Shown here: positions 23,186 to 33,560 of the stretch, one piece after another | Position numbering within the stretch: position 1 is the stretch's first letter | How the letters are laid out: each line of letters opens with the position of its first letter | DNA from: Chalara sp. BL73 | Lineage: Eukaryota > Ascomycota > Leotiomycetes > Helotiales | NCBI GenBank assembly: GCA_918026815.1 | Contig: CAKJVC010000030.1 | Span: forward strand, 744,001 to 808,000 | Length of the DNA stretch: 64,000 nt | Reading direction: 5' to 3' | Program-made: the position numbers and the translations under genes | Notes under the pieces: model-generated | Told to the model about the DNA's origin: nothing | The model's database searches: none | The model's input: the letters and a program-made list of their open reading frames with translations, nothing else

Positions 23186-24535
23186 TCAAGGCACCGAATC
23201 AAAAGTATCCAGATTAACATTCAGTGCCAAAAGCTTTGTGCGCTCATTTCCTTTCAGAGCCGGCACCTCGTTATCAGGCCATAGTCTTTCCTGTTTTGGT
23301 GTTCGTCTGCTATTTACAAGGAGATGATCTGTGAAGAAATCCTGTTCATCATCTATCGTTCTTGCATATGCAACCAAGACTGACATTGTTGACATCATGA
23401 TGCCTTCGAAGTAGTCTGCACCAAGCAATACCTCGTATTCCACGACTGCTTTTTGGTCAAAATCCATAGCACTCAGCTCATCAAGTAGTGCTTTGTTTTC
23501 TGAAAGTATGGTCCACTTGTCAAGAACGGTAAAACCAAATGGGCTAAACCTCTCGCGAAGTCTCGCAATGGCCTCTTGCGAGCCACAGCTCACGTACACC
23601 GTGTTTATATGCTGGGATGAGACCTTTTGAATACGCCTGCTTTCTTCCAAAAAGAAATTTATTTGCTGCTCTGCGCTTCCCCATTCCTGTAGCCAATCCT
23701 GTTCTCCTCTAAAATGAAGGCCGATAAAACCATGGCGCAACAGGGTGCTGCGAAGTATGGTTTCACTAATCTCGAGTAGCCTCTGATTGAACTTGAGAAG
23801 TTTGAAAAGATCTCTTCGGACAGTCCCCATTTCACCGGAGGCGCTATAATTGAAGGCGAGATAAGAATCACCAAATTCAACTGCCACTAGATTGTGCCTA
23901 TTGGGTTTTGAGGCCTTTGCTTCGCGCAGTGTGGTTGCGACAAACGATCTGAATGTCCCAAGGTGGTAGGTGGGGTCTTCGTATTGGCGATAGATTGTTC
24001 GAACAATAGCATTGATTTCACTGGTGTTTCCGCAGGAACGTAGTTGTAGCTGCGGACATTGCTTGCTCAGTTGTGTTTTAAGGTACTCGATATTCCAATA
24101 CACATCTGGACAAAAAGATTCTGTCTGGCCAGTAACCCAATTGGTACTATCTCGTAGAGTCGAGACTGGAGGGATGATAAGGCCACTACCAGCATCAATC
24201 GCAAGTCGAATACATGTTTGTATGCGATTGCGCGCGTTATTTAGACCTCCAGCTACTGAGATTCTGTTCAACCCAGAGTAGCTGTGACAGTGAAGCCAAA
24301 GTCCGTCAACCCATTTTGTTTGGCTACAAAGAGCACTTAGAGCAGTAGAGCTGGCCTCGAGCTCTGTTTTAATACGTGCTTCGTGTTGGCTAATGAATGA
24401 ATCATAGGTCTTGCTTGGGTACTCCGAAAGGTACAGTAGAATGCGCGTCTTGCCACTCCAATACACTGTCCAGATGAGGAACACTATTGAAATGGAAGCA
24501 ACTCTATAGCGAATTTTGAAAAGCATTGCGAGCAT
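23186..24535 (-). CDS. Type II membrane protein resembling GDP-fucose protein O-fucosyltransferases
   Basis: Probable Golgi/ER-luminal glycosyltransferase. I chose the ATG at 24535 (449 residues, single exon) because it places a signal anchor right after the start (IRYRVASISIVFLIWTVYWSG), as expected for a type II enzyme; the frame is open further upstream but without an ATG. The luminal part has GLWLHCHSYSGLNRI near residue 75, which resembles the N-terminal G-G-xN-R-like loop, and FIGLHFRGEQDW near 270, matching the conserved H-x-R-x-E/D motif that binds the nucleotide-sugar in O-FucT folds, followed by VYVSCGSQEA. The C-terminal SVLVAYARTID resembles the S/T-rich nucleotide-binding segment. 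The assignment to the O-FucT superfamily rests on these motifs only; the donor and acceptor are unknown. It sits next to a GT2 polysaccharide synthase. Confidence 0.65.
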   Translation of the reverse strand: MLAMLFKIRYRVASISIVFLIWTVYWSGKTRILLYLSEYPSKTYDSFISQHEARIKTELEASSTALSALCSQTKWVDGLWLHCHSYSGLNRISVAGGLNNARNRIQTCIRLAIDAGSGLIIPPVSTLRDSTNWVTGQTESFCPDVYWNIEYLKTQLSKQCPQLQLRSCGNTSEINAIVRTIYRQYEDPTYHLGTFRSFVATTLREAKASKPNRHNLVAVEFGDSYLAFNYSASGEMGTVRRDLFKLLKFNQRLLEISETILRSTLLRHGFIGLHFRGEQDWLQEWGSAEQQINFFLEESRRIQKVSSQHINTVYVSCGSQEAIARLRERFSPFGFTVLDKWTILSENKALLDELSAMDFDQKAVVEYEVLLGADYFEGIMMSTMSVLVAYARTIDDEQDFFTDHLLVNSRRTPKQERLWPDNEVPALKGNERTKLLALNVNLDTFDSVP

Positions 24536-26905
24536 CTCATGACTTTCGAAGTAATTGCAGAAACTGCGAAATAAAGGGATATCAATAACATGGGCTTTGA
24601 AACTAGCTCTGACACGCGCAGAATGTGCTTCAATTGATCTTCTCTCAAACCATTTACCGTTGTGCTTGGCCCGAGGCACAGTTCAAAGGCCTTAATGAAA
24701 CTTTACTATTGTGTGAAGTACCTGGCATCATTTACCTTTGCAATCGTATCATGGACCTGGACTCGTAATATGCTGACGCCCATCATGCATGTCATGCGGG
24801 CAATCCTTCAAATCTGATACAGGAAGAGCCATAGGGCTATATATTGAGTCCCCACCGGTAGTAAACGATTCTAATTTCATTCTCAATTATAACCAATTAC
24901 GGCCAATTACCAAAGTCCATCAACGCTATGACCTTTGGGTACTTTGGAATTACTAAGCTCTATCCAAAACTCTTGTGTCTGGAGTTTGTCAGCCTACTTC
25001 ATATAGCGAGTACCTCCGATCCTTGCACCACCAAGAACTAAATGTACATTTCTGTTTTCCATGTTCGCATATTATCTGCAGATGCAAGAGCTCTGCGGGC
25101 GCTTCTGGCGGACCACCTGTTCTGGGTGTCGCTTACGACTCAGCAATGTCAGCATGCAGTAGCATGGAGCAAAAAGTTACGCCTGCTCAATATACGATTC
25201 AAAAACCACTTTTGATCAACAAAGGCTTTCTTAGAAAGCAAATAGTCTCAAGAAGGCCAGAAAATATACCTTAGCGGAGAAAGGTAATTGAAGTAGTACC
25301 GGTGAGAATAGGAAGCAGTCCAACTCCGTCCGGTTTTGCCTGGACATTCGCCAAGCCAAGAACAAGCCAGCATAAGTCGAGTTACCTGCCAAGATCCATG
25401 GATATAAACTTAGCCCCTATCTTAAGCGATAATCGGCCCACTACATGTTGTGGTGATGATCGCCTTGTCTTTATGTCGAGACCTTGCGCTGCTTTCTATC
25501 GGGTAGATAAGGCCCGATCAAATTGCACGTACTGAGCCTAATTTTCTATATGCTTTGGCACAAAAACTGGATCATTTCATATTTGAAGGGATTGCATTGC
25601 TTTATATTTTATTTCTGCAGTTCATTCCTTCTATGCGAAAGCTTGTTTCAAAACCTAGGTCCTTCCATAATGACCCGGTATTGCAGTTTAAATACTGAAC
25701 CCCTCAGAGTGTTCCATACTGATAAAACATGCTCACGTTTTGCTGCATGAGTGAGCATGACATCTCGTCTTCGGACCACAAAAGCTCATCATCGCGGTGC
25801 ATACGGTGGCTTGATTTGTGGTTCTTCTACATCCCAGTTGACCATCTCATCTAGGATACGATCTTGAGTTTCAAAACCATATCCTGCCTGATTCAACATG
25901 CCAAATTTGAACAGGTCCTTCTGAGTTAACTTTACTCGTAGAAAATGCATGTCCAAGTCCTTGACAGCGTCTTTAAACAGCTTCGTGAAGTCCACTCTAG
26001 TATGATTTTTATCAAATATATATTTAATTTCCTCTAGGCGCTTTTGTCATGGAGAGTATAAAAAGTATATATTAAGTCCCTGTGTGCATCCCATCTGACC
26101 CTTGAGGTCTAACGGTGCATCTTGAGTTGTCAATGCGTACGCGAAAGAAAACCAGAGTCTTTGCATGCCAAGGCTAGAGAATCTTTATCTACCTCGTTTT
26201 GCCTCACTTGCCGCAAGAGCTTTGAACAATGTAGTTTGGACCGCATGTAAGGGATACAAGAAGAGAATGATTCACCGGCCTCATTAATAACATAAGGACT
26301 TTGCTTGACGTATCGCTGGTATCGTTCCTGGTTCTCATCGCTGCGATCTTCTGCGCGTATAGGCGGCTGAAATCCAAGCTTTCTCCTCTACGACTTCGAA
26401 GGTCCCACGCTGAGTAGCAATCATATGGTACAGAAAACAGATTTGGTTCACAAATTAGAATGGCATAAGTCTGCAGTGAACATTTGCATCGATGGCGTCT
26501 TAGTGAAATAAAGTTTGACAAGCATTGGTATCGTGTTGTGGTCGCTACGATGAGCTGGACGAAGTTTCAGGTGAAGCCTCACTGTGAGGAACCGGTTGCA
26601 CAATGGATCCGTTGTTCTTAACCAAAGCTTGAACGTTGTTGGTCAAGTTCTGATTCTCAATCTTGAAAGGTGATCTATACCGATATCTTATCTTCATATT
26701 ATCTGTCGCTGCAAGCCATCTTCTCGTATAGCTTGTGGCTGCTTTATTTTGTTCAGGGTAAGGTGAACGACCCCAATAATATCCCACGTTTGGAAGCCAT
26801 GGACCACAACGGTGTGGTTAGCCTGTAATAACCATGGGGGAAGATTGGAATAGGTTATTTCATCATTGTAGTAAACGTGAGGTGCTCTTATCAATATCAT
26901 ATTGT
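24536..26905. other. Gene-poor region with protein-like minus-strand fragments
   Basis: About 2.4 kb. On the minus strand short stretches read like protein but in different frames and without an ATG: near 25789-25995 (ending VEEPQIKPPYAPR), near 26204-26460 and near 26545-26810 (CGPWLPNVGYYWGRSPYPEQ, ending in a Ser run). They could be exons of one unrecognised gene or a decayed gene at the transposon insertion site. No family is recognised. Confidence 0.3.
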
Positions 26906-26907
26906 TA

Positions 26908-26934
26908 AAATTACTGTCAAAAAGTCGTTGTGCA
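26908..26934 (+). repeat. Left terminal inverted repeat of the Tc1 element
   Basis: 27 bp, identical in reverse complement to the right end. Confidence 0.95.
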
Positions 26935-26998
26935 TGCCCCACCCACTCAACGCGTACGCGATGAACACCAAACTTCCTACTTTTTTCATCACCACAAC

Positions 26999-28152
26999 AT
27001 GCCCACTCCACGCAAACAATTTGCTCGCAAGTTAATTGTCGATCGTAAAGCTAACGGCCCTCTTTCTAAAGAAGCAAGAAGCTCTATTATATCTGCTGTT
27101 TTGAATGGGGATCCTCTAAATGAAATCGCGACGCGGTTTGGCTGTCATCGAAACACGGTTCGCAATACGTACCTACGATGGAAAACCACTCATAATTTGA
27201 ATGACAGACATCGTATTGGCCGGCCAAAAGCTTTCAATAGAAGGCATGCTCGAGCTCTTTATTTGCTCGTACGAAAACACCCTACGCTTTCTCATAAAGC
27301 TCTTCAAGAATGGTGTGTAAATGTAGTAGGTATTAAGCCTAGCCGCAACACTATTAAGAAGGCCTTACGTACTACAGGCGTACGACACTGGAAGTCATTA
27401 AAGCGAATTTACTTAAGCAAACGCGCGATTCTTCAAAGAGTTCGATATTACAAAGAATGGAGAAGTCGCGAAGTAGAATTGACTAGAGTAAGTGACTTTA
27501 AGGTGTCCGATTTTCTTAGCGTTAACCATACAAAAAGGGACAGTTTTCAGACGAGTGCTCTATTGCCAACGACACATCGAATCCTACAGGCTGGTGTTGG
27601 AGACTTAGTAATGAGCGTACAGCGCGTCGAATGGTCAATATCGCAGATCACGGAAAGCCCGATATTACTATAATGGTATGGGGGTGTATTTGGCTAGGAG
27701 GAAGGTCACCACTTATTTTCATGGAACGCGATCAAGACTCTAAAGGCAAAGGATATTCGGCCAAAAGCTATATTCAGGCTCTTGAAGATGGTTTACTTCC
27801 TAATTACAAGCCTGGTCGATTTTTTCAGCAAGATAACGCGAAAATCCATACTGCGAAAGTCACAAAAGAGTGGATGGAGGAGCACGGAATTTGGGTGATT
27901 GACTGGCCTGTTCATTCTCCCGACATGAATCCAATTGAACATGTATGGCGTGCAATGAAAGCTATACTCAATAGAAATCATCCAGAGATTCATTTATTGA
28001 AAAATAATAAAGAGGATGTGGAGTTATTGAAGGAATGGATCGAAGAGGCGTGGAACGCGGTACCACAGGCACTTATCGACAAGCTCGTCGAATCGGTGGA
28101 ATCACGTGTGAGGGCCTTACGCAAAGCAAAAGGTTGGTATACCAAATATTAA
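26999..28152 (+). CDS. Tc1/mariner-type DD34E transposase with one intron
   Basis: Cuts and inserts the element at TA. Exon 1 is 26999-27487 (163 codons) and exon 2 27544-28152 (203 codons with stop), 365 residues. The 56-nt intron has donor GTAAGT and acceptor GGGACAG; without splicing the reading frame is lost exactly where the first catalytic motif should be, and splicing restores FSDECSI. N-terminal region: two helix-turn-helix segments (NEIATRFGCHRNTVRNTYLR with a GRPKAF hook, then a second HTH KALQEWCVNVVGIKPSRNTI). The catalytic triad is FSDECS, QQDNAKIHT and SPDMNPIEHVW, with 34 residues between the second Asp and the Glu, that is DD34E. No stop or frameshift was seen, so the protein looks functional. 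Confidence 0.95.
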
Positions 28153-28279
28153 GAGGGGATCGAGAGCTTTCAATCAATATAATTTTCAAGCCTGTACGAT
28201 AGTTATTGGAGTAGGTATTTAATACAATAGAGAGTGGTGGGAATACGATCAAATGAGATTTTGGTGGGGCTTACCCCGC

Positions 28280-28306
28280 TGCACAACGACTTTTTGACAG
28301 TAATTT
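28280..28306 (-). repeat. Right terminal inverted repeat of the Tc1 element
   Basis: 27 bp, exact reverse complement of 26908-26934, followed by the second TA. Confidence 0.95.
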
Positions 28307-28520
28307 TAGTTCAGGATGATTCTAACTGAGCACAGAAATAAAACGCCTAGAATGGCTCATCGCGGGGTAGCTTTGGGATGGACATACTGGATCGGGATTA
28401 GCGTGACTATCAAAAGCGGAAGCTCTTTCGACCATAACTTAATGGTTGACTGTATTGCCGTGAGGGACATCACGTAGACCCCGCTTCGACATAGCTTCTG
28501 TTATTAACGTATCGCACCCG

Positions 28521-30303
28521 ATGTCGTTTGCTCTTCTGTCGTTGCCCTCTCCTCTTCGTGGAACCTTTTATCAGCAGGCACAACACCTTATCAAAACCAA
28601 AGTTTCCCAGAGCACTACCTATCATTCGAGAGTAGTACCGCCAGAGTGGACGATACCTTGGATTCGCAGATCATTTGGGACTTCAGGAAGAAAAATGGCA
28701 GACCTTTCCATTGAGCTTACTGCTCCTAATGGCAGAAAATATACACAACCAACTGGCCTCTTCATCAACAATGAATGGGTGAAGGGCAGTGAAGGCAAAA
28801 CCATTACTTCCATCAATCCAACGTGAGCCTTCTCTTAGCCCTTATATACTTAGAGTTTCCTGACACTACCAGGGATGAATCAGAGATTGCAACTGTGCAA
28901 GCTGCCTCTGTTGCTGACGTGGATAATGCGGTGAACGCAGCTCGAAAAGCGTTTAAGGATCCTTCGTGGCGCGATATATCCCCAACCGATCGCGGAAACC
29001 TCTTGATAAAACTCTCCGACTTAGTCGAAAAGCATGCGGAAACCCTTGCTACCATCGAGACTTGGGATAATGGCAAGGTATACGCGGATTCACTAGGAGG
29101 CGATGTTGTGGAGGTCCAGGCAGTCTTTAAATACTATGGTGGCTATGCGGACAAGATTCATGGTCAGGTCATTGACACGGGACCAGCGAAATTTGCGTAT
29201 ACAATTAGAGAACCTGTTGGGGTTTGTGGGCAGATTATTCCATGGAACTATCCTCTTGCTATGGCAGCTTGGAAGCTCGGCCCCGCATTAGCCTGTGGTA
29301 ATACCGTTGTCATTAAGCCTGCGGAGCAAACCCCATTGAGCATTCTATATCTTGCTGAATTGATCAAAGAGGCAGGGTTTCCACCCGGAGTCGTCAATAT
29401 TATCAATGGCTATGGACGCGAGGCAGGAGCTGCTATCGCTACACATTTAGGTATTGATAAGGTTGCCTTCACAGGAAGCACTGCTACTGGGAAGGAGATT
29501 ATGAAGCTGGCATCTATTAACATGAAGAACATTACTCTTGAGACTGGTGGGAAAAGCCCTTTGTTGGTATTTGACGACGCGGATCTGGAACAGGCTGTGA
29601 AGTGGGCACATATTGGTACTTCTTCATATTCATAAATTTCTGTACAAAACTAACTGCTGAAGGCATCATGTCGAATCAAGGCCAAATCTGTACCGCTACC
29701 TCGCGTATTCTGGTTCAAGAATCAACATATGACAAATTCATTGAGGCTTTCAAGAAGCAAGTACAAGAAGTATCTGTGGTCGGTGATCCATTCGCCGAGA
29801 ATACTTTCCAAGGTCCGCAAGTCACGAAGGCACAATATGAGCGTGTCCTTGGATTCGTTCAAGCAGGAAAGGATGAGGGCGCGACGCTCGTTTCTGGCGG
29901 CGAAGCATTCACTCAGGGCCCAACAAGCAATAAAGGCTTCTTCATCACGCCCACAATCTTTGCCGGTGTTAAGCCAACTATGAAGATTTATCGCGAGGAA
30001 GTCTTTGGGCCCTTCGTTGTGATTGCAAGTTTCAAGACTGAGGAAGAGGCGTTGGACTTGGCAAATGATACAACATATGGTCTTGGCAGTGCGGTCTTCA
30101 CCAAGGATATCACTCGAGCTCATCGTGTCGCAAAGAGAATTGAGGCAGGTATGGTCTGGATTAATAGTAGCAATGATTCAGATGTCAGAGTTCCATTCGG
30201 CGGAGTCAAGCAAAGTGGGATTGGAAGAGAGCTTGGTGAAGCGGGCTTGGCAGGATATACTCAAATTAAGGCAGTGCATGTTAACATAGGCACAGTTCTA
30301 TAA
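28521..30303 (+). CDS. NAD(P)+-dependent aldehyde dehydrogenase
   Basis: Oxidises aldehydes to carboxylic acids. Exons 28521-28822, 28873-29615 and 29663-30303 give 561 residues. ALDH marks: IIPWNYPLAMAAWKLGPAL (cofactor-binding Asn), GKEIMKLAS after FTGSTATG, the catalytic-base Glu in TLETGGKSP, the nucleophile Cys in SNQGQICTAT, EEVFGPFVV and PFGGVKQSGIGREL. The body aligns with class 1/2 enzymes such as fungal AldA. A 58-residue arginine- and serine-containing N-terminus (MSFALLSLPSPLRGTF...) precedes an internal ATG at 28695 (MADLSIELT), where cytosolic homologues start; translation from the first ATG would give a plausible mitochondrial form. Intron 2 uses an unusual GTACTT donor with a CTAAC branch site, and its acceptor brings in MSNQGQIC. 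Confidence 0.93.
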
Positions 30304-31025
30304 GAGAGCCATGATACATAGCTAATATTACCTTGGTACGATGAATACTATCATTTAGTAATGGGTAGCTACGAGTAGTAATGATGAGAACAATACCACT
30401 CATATGGACTTTGTCACAAGTCGAATTGTTTACTTATCTCAGTTGTGCAGCTTTCATGGTATGTGGCCAAAATCCTATTTGTCAATCTCTTAGTACACCG
30501 CATCTACCCTATAAGATATTCTGGCAAGCAGTATATGTCGGAGGGAAAGTAGCAAAGGTAATAAAAGTATGACTGGCTCTCGCCTTTGTTGGCGAGTTTT
30601 GGTATTGAGTGAACTTACGGATAAGCCATCGATCGATATTTCCTGTATACTTTAGAGTTTTAAACCACACTGCTTGAATGTATCTTCCTAGCATATGTCC
30701 TTGAAAGCTCTATTCCCTATACATGATATCATCTTTCGGGTTAATTCATCGCTTTTGCGGCTCAAAGGTAGTTAACACGATAAGAATTGAACCAGAGTAT
30801 ACTCGAACTTTGGATGGATGGTATATTTATTTGCTAAACTCTACCGAAGGTTCTATACCAAACGCCTAAAACACACGCCCAAAAAGCACACAATAACTCC
30901 TAAACTCCGCGAAAATCAACCATGTACCCCGATCCAGAAATCCTAACCTGTTCCTTTCCTAGAACTCCAGTTTTTTGTCCCATAGCAATGCTCACCCTCG
31001 CGGCATCATCTTAGCACTAAATGGC
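30304..31025. other. Convergent intergenic region
   Basis: About 720 bp between the aldehyde dehydrogenase and the small secreted protein. AT-rich, no gene or RNA recognised. Confidence 0.35.
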
Positions 31026-31466
31026 TTAAGCCTCCTCCTCTCCCTCCTCCTCAACCTCCGCGAGCGCTTCTCGTGCCGCAATACGTCTCGCAGCCAAGTG
31101 TTGACTAACTGCAGTCTTCCATTCCGGATAATCCTCCTTAGTCGGCGTGAATTCAATGTCATTCCCCTTCAACTCGAGCCTCCCATCCTTCATCCCGCTC
31201 TTTTGGTAGATCTTGGCCATGGGTGTGCATGCCTTGGCATTCTTCACCACGAAGGAGGTTGCTCCGAGCGGTTTTACGTTGAGTTTCTCTTTGTTGAGGC
31301 AAAGGGCGAACGCGTCAGAGAAGTCGTTAGAAGAGGGAGGAGTTGTGCGAGCAGCGATCAGGTGAAGATCACGACGCCTCATGCCGCAGGTCAGAATTGG
31401 GACGCAAGAGGCTTGAATAGCGGTTGCAGAGAGGAGGAGGGTGGTAACTGTGTAGGTGAAATGCAT
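31026..31466 (-). CDS. Small secreted protein, unknown function
   Basis: 146 residues from the ATG at 31466. The first 20 residues (MHFTYTVTTLLLSATAIQAS) form a classical signal peptide with an A-S end. The mature part has about four cysteines (CVPILTCG, ALCLNK, KACTPM), which could form two disulphides, and a basic, then acidic tail ending VEEEGEEEA. No family was recognised. Small, cysteine-containing and secreted: it fits the loose profile of secreted effectors or cell-surface proteins, but nothing more can be said. Confidence 0.7.
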   Translation of the reverse strand: MHFTYTVTTLLLSATAIQASCVPILTCGMRRRDLHLIAARTTPPSSNDFSDAFALCLNKEKLNVKPLGATSFVVKNAKACTPMAKIYQKSGMKDGRLELKGNDIEFTPTKEDYPEWKTAVSQHLAARRIAAREALAEVEEEGEEEA

Positions 31467-33560
31467 GGTTGCGAGTGAGGATTGTTGTTTAGAAGAAAAC
31501 AAGTGATTTAGAAGTATAGAGTGCTTGGGTTGAGTAGTGGCTGTGGTTGCGAGGAATGAACTGTTGAGAATGAGGATATTTGAGTAGACATCTTGATGGT
31601 TCTTATACCTTCTTTAGATTGCGATTTATGACGAAAAAAGGATGAGAAATCCTGTGAGCAGCAACTCACATGCAGGATTGTGAAATATTTCCACAGGAAG
31701 AGAGCCGCTGGATCAAGCATTTGGGTGAGGAACCACAGTGCAAACGAATCCTTAGGAGTGGCGAATGGGCGCACTGACGCTGCCAGATCTGCCCCCCAAA
31801 GGCCCCTACCAATTATCCACTTTTGAAGCAGAAATTTTAGGATTATGGTTTGCTTGTGCAAATAAAGGGAAAGGGTTTACTCTGGAAATTTTAATCTATG
31901 CGTAATGATTGATGTATGATAATCAGGCTATGAGAGCCTGATCTGTTGCCATCATACCACTTCTCAGTCGCCCGAGTACCAAACCTACTGCTCAATGATC
32001 AAAGTATGTAGTCGGGGTATCCGGGTATCGGCAGATAGAGGAGAGAAGAGCTAGTTTCGCTTAGCCCTACAACCCCCCTTAGGTGTCACTCGCTTAATTA
32101 AGTCTGATCCGCAGCAGCCAAGCCTCACCAAGAGTAGATAATCGACTGTCTACTGCATAACCGACGGCCTCTCTTAACAGGCCAGCTGTGGGGCCACAAT
32201 ACAACTCTACCAATTGAAGGGATGAAGGAAGGTTAGAATAGGAGCGTGGGTTAATACAACCATGAGGCTGGGCAATATTTTGTTGATATCTTACACGAGG
32301 GATTAGCTTGATCCGGCATGTGTAGGTCGAACTGGATTCTTTTGTGGATTCGTGACTTTTGGTTAATGCGCGTTTCAGTTCGTTTGTGGGAACGCAGCGT
32401 CGTTGTTGGATCTTTCAGAGTTCCTTGAGAGGCATCTTTTGAAGCACGGAACGACTGGCAGACGATGGAAGAAAATATTCCTCTCCAATGATTCCTTTCA
32501 GCTTTGATCTAAGCTATATATATACTCAATCACTTTATTGGACAACCTCCCGCCTCCTCAATAACCTAACATTCCGGAGCTTGCCTCCTCTCCCTCGCTG
32601 CCACAACGCAATGCCATTTGATATTTGGTCACACTTAATGGTTGCGTGAAGAACACCATTGATTCGTGATTAGCATTTGATAGACGATATTTCAAATACA
32701 CCAAATGCGAAACTGCAAGGCTTCGAATCTGCGATAAAGAACCTCAAATAGGAATCGTGGCTAGGATGATGAATACTGCTTTATTCACCTTCCTCGGAGA
32801 ACATTGGACAGATGCAAAGTCTCAAGAATGTTCGGCCAGTCTTTGAATATCTTCTATACACCAGCACGGCTGCAGAAACCTCATTACCTGCGCAAATACT
32901 ACCTCCATCCTATTCAACATCTGTGCTAACCTTACTCTGCATAAACTTTCCCTTCCATCCCCTTCCTCCCCTTTCCCAGCCACTCAGCCACTCAGCTTTC
33001 TGCTTCTTACTCAGTGTGTTCACCTTATCACCCGTCTCTCCCTTCTCTCTTCGGGAAAGCATGGGCGGAGCGGTATCAGTCACAAACCATTACCGATGTC
33101 CATCAATATCAACATGAATTACAAAGGGCGATAAGAATAGCGTGAAAGGAACACATACCGTGCTACCCCTCTCTTCTTCCTCAACCTCTGCCACTGTGTC
33201 ACCATCTTACTCGCAACATCCACATCAATGGCCACCGTATTTCAATCGGTGAGCCACGACTTCCGTCTGAGAGCTCAAGGGAAACCATAAGTTGCGATTT
33301 TCAGATTCCGTGGGGATTAAACTCAACTCCTCAAATACTTCTCAAAACCTCATGTCTTGAAGTTGAGTTCTGGGTTAAAAAAAAGAGGGTATTTGGGTAA
33401 GGATTCTAGGCTGGCGACCAGGGAGACCTGACGAGTCTCACATCTTGTATTACACTGCCTGACTGACTTACATCGCTGACGAGGGGTGGGTAACTGCATG
33501 GAAAAAGCACTATGATTCAGAAGTTGCTTCAGGTATTCCCGCCAGAAAGTTTTAACTTGC
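31467..33560. other. Gene-poor region
   Basis: About 2.1 kb with no convincing gene. It contains two adjacent small hairpins at 32165-32182 (GGCCT stem) and 32186-32198 (TGTGG stem) of unknown meaning, a TATATATA at about 32515-32523, and pyrimidine-rich patches near 32930-33060. Confidence 0.35.

Larger units (their letters stand above)
26908..28306 (+). mobile_element. Complete Tc1/mariner DNA transposon
   Basis: 1399-bp element bounded by perfect 27-bp terminal inverted repeats (26908-26934, beginning AAATTACTGTCAAAAAGTCG, and its reverse complement at 28280-28306) and flanked by a TA duplication (26906-26907 and 28307-28308). A GCCCCACC-like motif is found just inside both ends. It carries a single transposase gene that fills most of the element and reads through without a stop once an intron is removed, so this copy may be autonomous or recently inserted. 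Confidence 0.95.

Noticed and set aside
27793..27993. Minus-strand frame inside the transposase
   Set aside because: Shadow of the transposase exon 2.
32140..32235. tRNA-like stretch on the minus strand (TTCAATTGGTAGAG resembles an A-box)
   Set aside because: No acceptor-stem pairing, no usable anticodon arm (the central part is a palindrome with a 2-nt loop) and no B-box of the GGTTCGAATCC type.
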